From: Hypoxylon rubiginosum
Lineage: Eukaryota; Ascomycota; Sordariomycetes; Xylariales; Hypoxylaceae
NCBI GenBank assembly: GCA_902806565.1
Contig: CADCXA010000008.1
Coordinates: forward strand, 620,001-684,000
Direction of reading: 5' to 3'
DNA length: 64,000 bases
The translations under genes and the position numbers were made by a program. The notes under the pieces are model-generated. The model saw only the letters and a list, made by a program, of their open reading frames with translations, did no database searches and was not told where the DNA came from. How positions within the stretch are numbered: position 1 is the stretch's first letter; each line of letters starts with the position of its first letter. Below, piece by piece: positions 23,701-36,231 of this stretch.

Positions 23701-26700
23701 TAAAAAATATATTATAACTTAAAAATAAATATAAAAAGCTATAAATAATTTAAAGAATTTAAATATAAATAGTTTTATAATTTAATTTATATTAAAACTT
23801 AATTTAAATATAATTTTTAAAAAAAGTGTAAATTAATAATATAAAAACTTTTTAAAAACTAAAAATATTACTAATATTATCCTAGATATTATAAAAAAAA
23901 ACTAATAATAAAAAGAAATTATTTTAATTAAATAAATTATTATAAAAAAAATATTATTTTTTTATATATATGTTTTTATAAGTTATCTAATATATATATT
24001 ATTTATTTATATATTAATATAATTATATAAAAAAACTAGTTATAATTTAAATATATAACTTTATAATAAAAGTTATAAAAAAAGGAATTTATTTTTATAA
24101 TAATATTTTTAATATTATTTATATAATTATAAATAAGAAATATTAATCCTATTTATATTTAATTAACTTTTTTAATAATATTTAATTAATACTTAAATTA
24201 TTATAAAATAAGTTACTTTAAAATAATTAAAATATAAATAAAATAATTTATAAAAAACTTTTTAAAATAGTTTCTATAACACTATTTTAATTAAAAATAT
24301 TAATTTAATTAATATTAACTATAATATATATTTATTATTTTTATTTATTAATAATAAAAAATTTATATTTTATTATTATTAGGATTTAATAGTTATTATT
24401 TATTATTTAAATTAACTAACCCTTTTTATTATTTTCACTATTAATTTAAACTAGTTAAAAATAAAAAATAAGCTTTTTTTAAATTAAATTATAAGTAATT
24501 AATTTAATATTAATATCTATATTTTTAACTAAAAATAAAAGGTATTTTTAGATAATATTATAAAAAAAAATTACTTTAATAAATATTATAGTATAGTTTA
24601 AATAATTAAATACTAAAAAAAAAACTTATTTTATATATATTATTTGGTTTTTTTATTATTATTAAACTATAATTAATTTATAGAATTTATAAATATTAAT
24701 TACGTTATATAAACTAAAATTCTAAGGATTAATATTAATTTAAATAACGTTTTATAACAAGTAATATTATTTAATATAATATATAAACCTTATAATATAA
24801 TAAATTTAAAATTATTTTATATAATTAAAAACTATTATTTTAAAAATTTTTTAAAGTTGTTTTATTTTAAAACCATAGTTAAATTAAATAAATATTTAAC
24901 ATATAAATAAAAATTATATATTAAAGTTTTAAGTTATTTAAAACTAGTAAAATAAAATAATAATTAAATAATGTTATATAATTTTTTTCTTAGCTAGAAA
25001 TATTAAACATATATTAATATTAAAGTTTATATTACCATAAAAATAATTAAATATATTTATAAATATATTTATAAAAATAGTAATTAAATTATAACTTATT
25101 TATATTAAAAAAAAATATTATTATAATAAAATTAAAATTAAAATTAACCTTATAATAAAATTAATAAATATTTATATAACTACTTTATTAAATTATATAA
25201 ATTAATATATTATTTTTTAGAATTTTTAGTTTATAATATATATCTATTTATTTAACTTTTAGTTATTTATTTAAAAAAGAAGAATAAAATAAAATACTAT
25301 GTTAAAAATAATTTTAAGTTAATAGTAAAAACCTTAAAATAAAACTATATAATTTTTATAGTATAGTTTAAATATAATAAAATTTATAAAAATAATTAAA
25401 ATATTTTATATTAAGATTTTCTATATTTATTTTAATGGTATATAAAAAAAAAATAAATAAAATATAAATGAAAAGTGGTAGGAAAGCTTAATTAAATATA
25501 TTTTATTTATTTAAAAGTTAATAAAAAATTTTATTTATAAATACTTTTTATTTTAATTTTTAAAACTAAAAATTAATTTAATTTAATAAAATATAATAGT
25601 ATTTAATACTTAATATTTTAAAACGCCTACCAGGTTTAAGGCTTTTTAAAAAATAATAATTATTAAAAGAATTTTTTTAAGAAAATATAAATATCTTTAA
25701 TTAATAATTAATTAAAAACTGTTTTTATATATATTTTATAAAAAAGTAATATCTAGAATTTAGTTTATATTTAAAATAAGTTTTAAAAATTTATATATAA
25801 TAATTTAATATAAATATTTAATAGGATATAAAACTTACCTAGTTTAATTAAAACTACTTATTTAAATTATAATTTATATTTAATTAAAGTAATTACTATA
25901 AGCTTAAAAAATTAAAATAAAACAAGCCTCTCTTTATTTTAATTTAATTAAAAAAAGGTTTATATTAATTACTTATTTAAAAAAAAGTTAAATTATAATT
26001 ATAATATTAAAATAAACTTATATAATAAAGCGCTTTTAATATTAAATAATAATTAATATATTATATATAATATTATTATAATAATTATTAAATAAACTTT
26101 TTTTTTTACACATTTTTATTTATAAGGCTTAGTTAGAACTAAGAAAATCTTTTTATATTTAATGTTTTATTATTATTATTAATTAAAAAAAAAAATTATA
26201 TTATATATGGTTTTATTTAATATTATAACACTTTTATTACTTAATAAAAAAATTATTTATTTATAATTTAAAATTCTTATTATTTTAAATAGTAATTTAA
26301 TATATAATATTTAAAAAAAATTAATAAAAATAAATTTTTTTTAATAAATATTACTAATTATTTAAAATAAAATTATTATATAATATAAATATATATTTAA
26401 AATAGTTTATAAGATATTATATAACATATAAAAAAATTAATTTTTATTTAATAAAATGTTTATTTTATTTAAAAAAGATTTTATATAAATTTTACTTATA
26501 ATTAAAAAAGGATTAAAACTATAAATTATTAACATTTATCTATAAAATTTATTTTTATAGTTTAAACTTTAAAAATTATACCTAATAAAAAATATAAAAG
26601 TTTAATAAAATAATATAAAAAATATAAAGTTCTTATAATAACTTCAAATAATTTTTTATAGTTTTAAAGTTAATAAATTAATATTATTATTTAATATAAT

Positions 26701-29630
26701 AAAAATGTTTAATAATATTAAAAACTTTTATAATTATATTTATTTAAAAAAAATCCTAGATAATATATTATATAACTTAAACGTTTTTATTTTTAAATTT
26801 ATTTTATTTATATATAACATGTTTATATAAAAAATTAATAATAATTTATTATTTAACATTTTTAAAAAAAAATAAAAATATTTTTTAATAAATAAATTTA
26901 TTAAAATAAATAATTAACAAATTAAAAAAACATTAATTAAAATAATTTAAGTTTTATAGCTAAGAAAAATACCACCAGCTAAATTAAAATTAAAAGTTGG
27001 TTTTTTTATTATAATATTATATAATTTAAATCTTAATTAAAATTTTTATAACAATATTTAAATAATTATAACTTAACTTAATAAATATAATATAAAAGTT
27101 AAGATTTTTAATAAATTATTTAATAAAATAAAACATATTTTATTAAAAGTTAAATTAATTTAAAATAATAAAAACTAGTTATTTATATAATTTAAATAAT
27201 AGTTCTTAATATTAGTTTATTTTATTATAATTATAAATAAGTTATAAAAATAATTTTTTAATATAATTAATATTAATTAAAAGATTCTTATATTTATATA
27301 TAAATAGTTTTATATAATTATATTAAAAATTAAATTTATTTAAAAATTAAAAGTTTTAAAAATATTAAAAATAAAATTTAATAAACTATTAAATATTATA
27401 TATTTTAAAATCTTATAAAAATTAATAAATAATTAAAAGAAAATACTATAAATGATATTATATTTAATATATATATAAAATGTTTTTAATTAATTATTTA
27501 ATTTATTTTTATTTTTTAAAATAAAAAATCCTATTATATTTTAACTATTTTATTTTTTTTATTATATTAAGCAATTAAAATAATAAGTTATAAATCGCTT
27601 TAATTACTTTAAATAAACGAGTGTTAATTGGTTTTTATTTTATTATAAGCTTTATATTTTTCTTAGTTATTAATAATAAAATGTTATATTAAAAAAAAGT
27701 TAAAATTAATATAAAAATATTAACCAGTATATTACTTATTTTAATATATTTATTAATAGTTATTAAAAAAGTTAATTATTATTATTTAAATTTATTAATA
27801 TCTATATATTATATATTAAGTTAATAAAAATATTTATTTTTAATATTATTATAATAATAACTAATATATATATTATTAAAATAATTAAATAAAATAATAT
27901 AATATTAAAATTTATTATTATTTATTTTATAGTTAATATAACTTTGTTTTAAGGGTAAAATAATATTATATATTTATATGTAAATAGTTAATAATAATTA
28001 AAATTTTTAGGTTAATTAAAAAAAATTAATATAAATTTATTTTTATAGTTAATAATTAATATTTTATTTAACTTAATTTTTTTATAATAATAAACTTAGT
28101 TTTTATATTATATATTTAATGAAAAAGTTTATTTAATAATAAGTTATTAAATTATTAATAAAATATTTATTTAAAAAAATAATAAAATTTAATATATATA
28201 TAAATTATTAAATATTAAAACTATAATATTATTTATTTTTATTTTTTTAATTTTAACTAAAATTTATTATATATATTTAATTAAATCTTTATTGTTTTTT
28301 AGTATAAAATAATTGTTATTTTTATTAATATAATAAAAAATCTTAAGTATATAAAATAAAACTAAAAAATAATTTAATTTATTTTAATTTAAAACTAATA
28401 TTTATTTTTAATTAAATTTAAAAAAGTTAAAATAATTTATATTATAAAATAATAAGTTTAATAAATAAAAGCTGGTATATTAATTATTATTATTTTAATT
28501 TATAAAATTATAAAATTGTTTTTTTAACTTAATAATAATAGTTATTATAAATACCGTTCTTATAATATAAAAAAGTTAAAATAAAATTAAAAGGTTTTTT
28601 AAAATTAATAAAATTCTTTAAAAAATATTCTTTATAAATTAAAAAAAAATTTTATAAATTATATAAATTTAAACGATATTAATTAAAAATAATTATAAAA
28701 GTTTATAAAATTTAAAAGTTTAAATTAAATAATTATTTAAATTAAATAAATAAAAAAAATATTAAATAATTTAAAATTAATATTATATAAATTACGTTTT
28801 AATAATAGTTTAAAAAAACATATAATAATTAAATATATGTTATATATTAAAAATAAATTAATTTGAAATATATATAAAATAATAAAAAAAATAAAAATTT
28901 TAAATAAGTTATAATTATAAAACTAATTAATGTTAAAAATAAGCTTTAAATAAATAAAAATTATTTAATTAAATGTTTTTAATTTTATATTATAAAGTTA
29001 TAATATAAAAAAAGGTTTTATATTTTAAAAATATAAAAAAATATTAACTTAAAATTCTTATTAAATAATATATAAAATAATAAATTAATTTATTAAATTG
29101 TTTTTTTTTTATTTATATATATATATTTTATAAAATATTATTTTTATAAAAATACTTATTTAAAAAATATTATAAATTATATATATAAAAAAGTAATATA
29201 TAAAAAAAAATCCAACCTTTTTAATTATAATATATTAAAAAAAACTTAATTTTTTATAAATAAAATATTAAAAGAAATTAAATTTTTTAGTGAATATAAT
29301 TATTATAAGTGTGCTTAGGAGTGATTTTATGGTTAATTTTAAAATTAGTATTAATAAAGGATTTAATATTAGTAAAAAATTTAATATTAATAAAAATTAT
29401 ATAAAAAATAGTTAAAATAAAATAATTTTTATAATAATTTAAATTTTAATTATTATTATTTATTAAATTAAATATAAATATAAATAATTTTAAAATAAAA
29501 TTAAAATTAATAAGTAAATAAAATAATATAAGTTTAATTTTAATATTTAAATATAAAAAACTAGGCTTAGTTTTTTTTTTTTAATTAAATTAAAAATTAT
29601 TATTTAAATCGCTAAAAAAAAAAAGTTAAA

Positions 29631-29668
<38 letters not shown>

Positions 29669-29860
29669 TTTCATTGTTACTATTATTATTATTATTAATA
29701 AGTTTAAATTATTTAATATATATTAAAAATATTAATTTCTTATAACGATATTTTTAAAAAAAATATTTAAAATTATTATTATTATTAAACTTTATTTATT
29801 TAATATATATTAAATAAATTAAATGTTTATTTAAATATTTAGTATTACTTTTTTTTTTAG

Positions 29861-29950
29861 TTTTATTTACGTTTTTTTCTTTAATTTTATTTATATTTTT
29901 TTCTTTAATTTTATTTACGTTTTCTTTTTTAACTTTATTTATATTTTATA
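29861..29950 (+). repeat. 24-bp tandem repeat inside Helitron
   Basis: Units at 29861-29884, 29885-29908 and 29909-29932, then a partial fourth. Unit form TTTTATTTAYRTTTTTTTCT plus TTAA. Units differ mainly by CG versus TA, the pattern left by C-to-T and G-to-A change after duplication. Confidence 0.7.
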
Positions 29951-31915
29951 AAATTTTATTAATATTATGTTTTTAATTAGTTTTTTTAATACTAATAGCT
30001 TTTATTTTAAAATTAAGAAGTTATTTTATTGTTATTATTTATTATATAAATTATTTATTATAAAGGTTTTTATATTTAAAAAAAATAATAAAATATTTTT
30101 AATAAGAAGTATTATTATTAAATATTTTAATTATTTTTTTAATAAATAAAGCTTAAATAAAATAAATAAATAAAAGTTTAATTAAAATATAAGGAATTAA
30201 ATAAAGGAAATAATTATAAAATAATATATATATTTTAATATTTATATTATAATATTTAATTAATAATTAAAAAATATATAATATTAAATAAAATTTATTC
30301 TTTTATTTAAGGTTTAGTTTTAAATAAATAATAATATAATTCTTATTTTAAACGTAATAAAAATCTTAGTAAAAAACATATAATTAAAAAAAAAAATATA
30401 AATAACGTTTAATAAATTTTTTATAAAATATATATATATTTAATTAACTAATAACTAAAAATTTATAATTTTAAATATAATATAATTATTCTTTAACTTT
30501 ATTAATTATAATATAAAGATGTAATAATTATAGTTAAAATTAAATTTAAAATCAATATAATTAAATAAGTTATTAATATATATATTTTTTTATTACTTAA
30601 ATATATTTTTATAAAAAAAAAACTAGTGTTTTTAAAAAAAAATTATTAAATATAATATATTAATTATAATAAAAATAATTAATATAAATATATATATATA
30701 ATATTTAAAATTAATTATAATATTTAAATATATAATTTATATTTATATGGTTTTTATAAAAAACGTAAAAATAATAAATTTTAATATTAATTAAATTATT
30801 TTAAGATACTAGTAAATAAAAAATAATTTAATTAATAAATAAAATAAAATATAGTTTTTATATATTTTTAGTATCATTTTAAATATTTTTAATAATAATT
30901 ATATAAATTTTATAAAATAATAAATAATAAAATTTATTATTATTAATAATATATAAAATAATTAATATATATAATAAATTATATTTAAGATAAAAAATAT
31001 AAATAATTTTTTAAATCTAGTTAAATATATTATTATTATTATTAAAAAATATAATAATTATAAATTTTTCTTTTAAATTTATTTTATATTTTATATTAAT
31101 AAAAAATATATTAATAAAAAATAAATATTAAAGTAAAAAATAAAAAATTAAAATAACATTAAAAAATACTTATATATTATATAACTTACTTATATATATA
31201 AATAAATAATAAATTATTAATATTTTAAGTTTTAAAGTAACTTATTATTTAAATAGTTTATATAAATAGATTTTTATAATTTTATTTATATTATAATAAA
31301 TATAATTTTTTATTATTTATATATATTTAAATTTATATATATTATATTTATATATTTAAAAATAAATAATATTAATAAATTATATTATTTAGTTTATAAA
31401 TTATTATTATATAATTTATATATATAGTTATAACGTAAATTTAATATATATTATCTAAAATACCTAAAAATAAAATTATTATTTAGTTTTAATTTTTTAA
31501 ATTATTTTAATATAATTTTTAATATTAATTATAAAATAGTTTATATTACTTATATTATTATTATTAATAATTATTAGTATCTAATAGTAAAAAAAAATAT
31601 TAATATATTATAAATATATAAAAATAAATATAATTTTTATATTTTAAAAATCTTTAAAAACGAATTATTTATTATATTTAATTATAAGATTTTATTATTT
31701 AATAATTATTAATAAATCTAATTAATAAATAATATTAAATATTTTTTTATTATAATATTATAATAATTATTTAAGTTTATTAATAAAATAATATTAATAA
31801 ATAATTATGTTTTTTATTTAAATTTTAATTAATAAATAATATTTATTATTTTACTTTTATTATAAAAAAAAATAATAAGTTTAAAATATAAACATAATAA
31901 ATTAATTATAAGTAA

Positions 31916-32005
31916 ATTAACTTTAAATAAATTAATTTTAAATAAACTAATTTTAAATAAATTAACTTTAAATAAATTAACTTTAAATAAATTAACTTTA
32001 AATAA
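31916..32005 (+). repeat. 15-bp tandem repeat, six units, inside Helitron
   Basis: Six contiguous units of ATTAACTTTAAATAA with single C/T differences. Seen directly. Confidence 0.8.
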
Positions 32006-33463
32006 TAAGAAAATATTTTTATAAACTTTAATTATTAAAATTATAATAAACTTAAAAAAATTAATAAATAATTATAACTTTTTAATTAAAACTTATTGTT
32101 TTATAAAAGCGTTAATTAAAATTAAAATAACTTATATTATATTAAAAGTATATTTAATTTAATTTAATAGTTATTATATATAAAATTTTATAACCTTATT
32201 TTTAAATATAAATAATTTTTTTAATAATAATAAAAATTAAATAATAATTTAAAATAATATTTATTATTTATTTAATTATAATTATATAGTTATAATATTA
32301 AAAAAAAATAAAAATAAAAATAATAAATTAAATAAATTATATATATTATAAATTTATATATTAAATTTATTAGGATTTTTTATTAATAAAAATTTATTAT
32401 ATTTAAATTTTTATTATAATATTAAATATTATTTTATCTTAAAAACACCCCTTTAATATATATTTATATATTTTATTTAAAGTTTAATATATAATAAAAT
32501 AATTTTATTATTTAAAGATAAAAAAGTAATAAAAAATTAAAAATTTAATTTATTATTAATAAAATTTTAAAAAAATAAATGTTATAAATAAAAGTTATTA
32601 AAAATTTTAATTAAAATATATAAATTATAAATAAAAATGTTAAAAATAAATAATTAAAAAAAGGGGAAAAAATAAAATAAAAATTAATAGTTAAGAGGCT
32701 TAAAATTAAAAGGCTTAAAGTTAAAAGGTTAATAATTAAAAAATAATTATAAATATTATTTTTTAATTTTAAAAAAAAACTTTTTAAATTTAAATTTAAA
32801 ATTTAATAATAACGGTTTTAATGTTTATTATTAGTATTATAAGAAAGTTTTTATTATATAAAAATAAAATAAATTAAAATTAATAATTAATAATAATAAT
32901 TATAAAAAAAAGTTTAAAATTAATAAAAAACTAAAAATAAAATATATAAAATTAATATTAATTTTAATTTATATTAAAATTAAATAACTTAAATTTATAT
33001 TTAGTGATATTATATTTAAATTAAATATTAATTTAATTTTATTATTTAATAATTTTATTAATAATAATAATAATATTTAAACTAATAATAAATAAAATTT
33101 TAATAAATATAAATATAATAACATTTTAATAGTTAAAAAAAATAATAATCACTAATTAAAAAATTTCCAAAAAAAAAAATAGTAAAATTTAAATAAAAGT
33201 TTAGAAAAAATAAATATAAATATAAATATAAAATATAAAATATAAATAAAATAATTAATATAAATATATTAATTAAAAAAAAATAATATAAATTAATAAA
33301 AGGTTTTAATAAAAAGTAATAAATTTAATAATTAAATACCAGTTTTATAATTTTTATTTTATATTTTTATAGATAAATTTTAATTAATTTAAATTATGTA
33401 AAGTTAATATGGTGCGATGGTGAAATGCTTATATAATCTAAAAAAAAAACCCATAGCTTCTCT

Positions 33464-33499
33464 CCTGGCCGTGCTTGCACGGCCGGGTTGCGCAGCTAG
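33464..33499 (+). other. Helitron 3' terminus: hairpin and CTAG
   Basis: The perfect 8-bp stem GGCCGTGC/GCACGGCC with a TT loop extends to 11 bp (33464-33487) with one T-G pair. CTAG at 33496-33499 follows and the next base, T33500, is host sequence. The hairpin acts as the 3' replication end signal in this transposon class (established knowledge). Confidence 0.8.
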
Positions 33500-35354
33500 T
33501 TGCTTTGGTTTCGTCTTCTCCTTTCAGCCTTGTGGCGTGTTGAAAATCCATCAAGGCGTCTTTGATCCAAAATTTCGGACGGCTGAGTATTATCAACTTT
33601 AGATAGTGCGTAGGAGTATTATCCAGTTCCTTGCAGAGTTTATTAATAGCATGAAGTAAGTTTTCCATGTCATATCGTAGACATTCATCTATGCCATCTA
33701 GAATGCAAACGACATCCGCCAACCCAGGATCCCTGACAATCGCTCTCAGCACCTTGAGCAACCTGTTAAAGTCAGTCATCATCTCAGCGCCCTTTAGTTC
33801 ATATTCAGAAGACAGATGTCTTATAAGCGCTTTATTACGCAAGAGAATCTGATGAAGGATAGCACGGAGAGCTAGTACGGTGTCATGCTGCGCGGAGTTG
33901 CCGTCTTTGAAAAAGAAATGGCATATTGACTCCTGGTAGCCAGTCGGACGTCGCGTGGATCTTAGGTGATCGACTAAGAATTTTGCGAGGGTTGACTTGC
34001 CACAACCTGGGTTGGCTGATATCCATAGGAGGCTGGATTGCTCTCCGTTTAACCATTCTCTATATTGAGAATGTTGTAGAAGCCACTCGCAAGTACCTGG
34101 GGTCCGAGTTACGTTGAAGTCTTTAAAGTCTTCATAGTCTTCATAGCTTCCAGGATATAGGGCTCGCAAGCATTCTAGATCTGACAAAAAATTAGACTAG
34201 GGCGAACCACATAGCATTTATTAAGTGTCTAGGTCGTACTTGTTACGGGAATCGCTTCATTCGCCATGCATTCAATGGTTGCCAAGACCACTTCCAATGA
34301 TGGGTCGCCTTTTTTTGTGAATTTGCATATGGACCGATGATCACCATTCAGAGGAACAGGGGTTTCATTTGGCAAATGAAGCAAAGCAGAATCTTTCGGC
34401 ACGACCTATGAGGGTTGTTAGTGAAAATCTCGCCGCTCGGGGCCTAGGGCAGTAGACTTACTATGAAGTTGACTCCATCGAGTTTATACGTTTCATAAAA
34501 ACTCGTTATGTTGAGCCTGGCACCTGGTTTAACGAAGGATTGAGAGATACCGAGCAGCTCTTTTGACTTCGTTTTCAGACCATTTAGAATTGTAGTCCGT
34601 ATACCAATGGGTACGATTTTGGCCACGTTGCCCAATAAAGCGGCCCAGTCTGCAACTTCAGAACCTCGGTGAGGAGTGCCAAAAAATGCAACCCCCTTAA
34701 CCTCTTCCAAAAGTGCATTATATTGGTTATGCTCGTGCGCCTGAATAAGGGCCTGGAGTAAGAGATCTTGTCAGTATTCTAAAGGACATTTCGTAAATCA
34801 TAGAAGAAAAGGAGTTTCGCTACCTTCTTGAAGACAATTCCGCCTAGGCCATGGCAAATAAATAGAATCGGTCGTCTCTTCTCTGCCACTGTGCGTCTCT
34901 TCACCACTAGTCCCAAGAGAAGCTGCTGAGCGTAGTCAAAGTCGGCAACTGATTGGCTGAACACGGCAGAATCATAGCCAAACGACATGACCCTAGCACT
35001 TGGAATTGCCTCGGGGAGAGCAGCTTCAAGCCAATTATAACGTTGATCGGAACCCGGCACTTGCGCGCTCCAAGTGTCCATGTAGTGTCCATTCAGGCCA
35101 TGTATCGCAACAATATCGATACCGCCCTCCTGCTCACTAGGCTTCTCAACCAGAACGAACAATCCATGCTTTTTACCGGATCCTGTATGGGTTGCTTGCA
35201 GCTCGGCTGTAGCTGAGGAAACGGGTTCCTTAGATGCTACGTCGGCTTCGGTTAGGATCGAGGAACCGGATTCCGCGGATGTTAGCTGAGACTCAGCCTT
35301 GTTCGAATAAGAGAGGCGCCAGAGGGCCTTTCGAATGTATCTTAACTCCGGCAT
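33500..35354 (-). pseudogene. NLR (hydrolase-NACHT-ankyrin) gene, 5' half, cut off by Helitron
   Basis: Exons 35354-34824, 34752-34462, 34405-34240 and 34180-33500, with introns of 71, 56 and 59 bp that have good GT..AG ends and CTGAC, CTAAC and CTAAT branch points. Start ATG 35354 (MPELRYIRKAL); codons upstream reach only GTG. With the 3' half the gene encodes about 1,102 aa. Domains: an alpha/beta-hydrolase of the SesB/PGAP1 type (VAIHGLNGHYMDTW, FICHGLGGIVFKKAL, VAFFGTPHRGSEVADW), then a NACHT ATPase with Walker A ANPGCGKST, Walker B CILDGIDE and sensor-like LIILSRP. The expected nucleophile in GHSxGG reads CHGLGG, Gly for Ser, so hydrolase activity is doubtful. At the insertion the frame runs 20 codons into the Helitron tip and stops (33438), predicting a 576-aa hydrolase-NACHT fragment. 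Confidence 0.87.
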
Positions 35355-35594
35355 TTTCGAGAGTGCGCTGGCATTCGCATTTATAGTCAGCACCACGATA
35401 TCTCAAACTATTAATTCATGTGGTAGATAGTGTAAAACTAACCCTGGCACGAAAATAAGGCTGATAGGGGGTAAATTAGAATTAGATGCTGCCTATGGCG
35501 AGAACTTGTTTTTGATTGGGCACCTTGAGATGGTTTGATGAAGGAGTAATGGAGCGTAGTCGTTCTCAGCATAGGGAGCTACCGCATTTAATAC

Positions 35595-35648
35595 TACTTG
35601 CGCGGGTTGAACACACCCATCCCCTTGTGTGTTCAACCCGCGCAAGTA
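35595..35648. repeat. Perfect 22-bp inverted repeat with 10-bp spacer
   Basis: Arms 35595-35616 and 35627-35648 are exact reverse complements; the spacer is CCATCCCCTT. The first 20 bases from 35594 recur at 3775-3794. CTGG followed by T lies 12 nt after the right arm (35661-35665), which resembles a Helitron 3' end, but CTRR is common by chance. Could be a MITE, a Helitron terminus or a remnant of a larger element. Confidence 0.75.
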
Positions 35649-35931
35649 AGGCCGCCCGGCCTGGTGGTGACATGGAAAGAGAGAATGGACTACAGCTGGC
35701 GTGGTCGTGGCGCGCGCCTGTTGGAAGTCATGCTCGAACGTGATTGGACGCCTCTTAATTTATCTACACTGAAGTGCACGGTTCTGACTACACCCTGACT
35801 ACTTTCTGACTACCTTCCAACAGGAGGCTCTGACAACGGCGAGGACCTCGCCGCGAAGTCCAGCTCGGTGACAATGTGCTCGATCACGAGTTAAAGTTAA
35901 TATGAGTGACAGTAAGTAGAGTGATTCAAGT

Positions 35932-36231
35932 TCAAAGTAAACTGACTAAGTGACAAACATAGTAGCTCTTGGGATCGAAACTGAGCAGCGTACGGTCCAA
36001 AACTAGCCGCTCGCTTCTTACGTGCCAGTTTGCACCCCACAACGTATCTTGCTGGGCGGCTAACAGCTCGTCGACAAGAACATCCGGGTCGTGAAATGAC
36101 AGGGCATGAGTTAAACTAGCTGCCGTCACTAGTTTGTGCATACGCTCGCCCAAGGCCTCGGCGCTCGTGCTCAGGGCCGTGACTATGGATAACTTGTCCA
36201 ACACGTACGCCAGGGCTATTGAGTTAGTCAT
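35932..36231 (-). CDS. Possible small hypothetical protein, 99 aa
   Basis: ATG-started open frame (MTNSIALAYVLDKLSIV) without recognisable domain, signal peptide or membrane helix. The composition is protein-like (mixed Leu, Ala, Asp, Glu) and it is the only ATG-started frame of note in this gap. It may be a fragment of a decayed gene or chance; no promoter or intron evidence supports it. Confidence 0.2.
   Translation of the reverse strand: MTNSIALAYVLDKLSIVTALSTSAEALGERMHKLVTAASLTHALSFHDPDVLVDELLAAQQDTLWGANWHVRSERLVLDRTLLSFDPKSYYVCHLVSLL

Larger units (their letters stand above)
19294..33499 (+). mobile_element. RIP-saturated Helitron, 14,206 bp, inserted in an NLR gene
   Basis: Boundaries are defined by the split NLR frame. 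The element begins TCAACTTCTC and ends CTAG; it lies between host A (19293) and host T (33500) with no target-site duplication. A GC-rich hairpin (33467-33484, GGCCGTGC TT GCACGGCC) ends 11 nt before CTAG. These are the hallmarks of a Helitron (5'-TC, 3' hairpin plus CTRR, A|T target). The interior, from about 19.4 to 33.4 kb, is nearly all A and T with no believable coding frame, as expected after saturating RIP; any Rep-helicase gene is unreadable. Only the two tips (about 100 bp left and 90 bp right) keep normal composition. The size suits an autonomous fungal Helitron or one with nested insertions. The element lies in the orientation opposite to the NLR gene. Confidence 0.82.

Noticed and set aside
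22038..30149. Open frames of 60-85 codons inside the AT-rich block (for example 22038-22295 and 29967-30149)
   Set aside because: Almost only Lys, Asn, Ile, Leu, Phe and Tyr codons; expected by chance in AT-saturated DNA.
19500..33400. CRISPR-like or centromere-like array
   Set aside because: Repeats are few, of mixed period and lie within a bounded element; no regular spacer structure.
19275..33506. LTR-type insertion with a 6-bp duplication (ACTAGC / ATTAAC, differing by RIP transitions) in the NLR gene
   Set aside because: The termini do not show TG..CA repeats and no direct terminal repeats are visible. The Helitron reading uses TC, hairpin, CTAG and A|T and restores the frame without assuming mutation.
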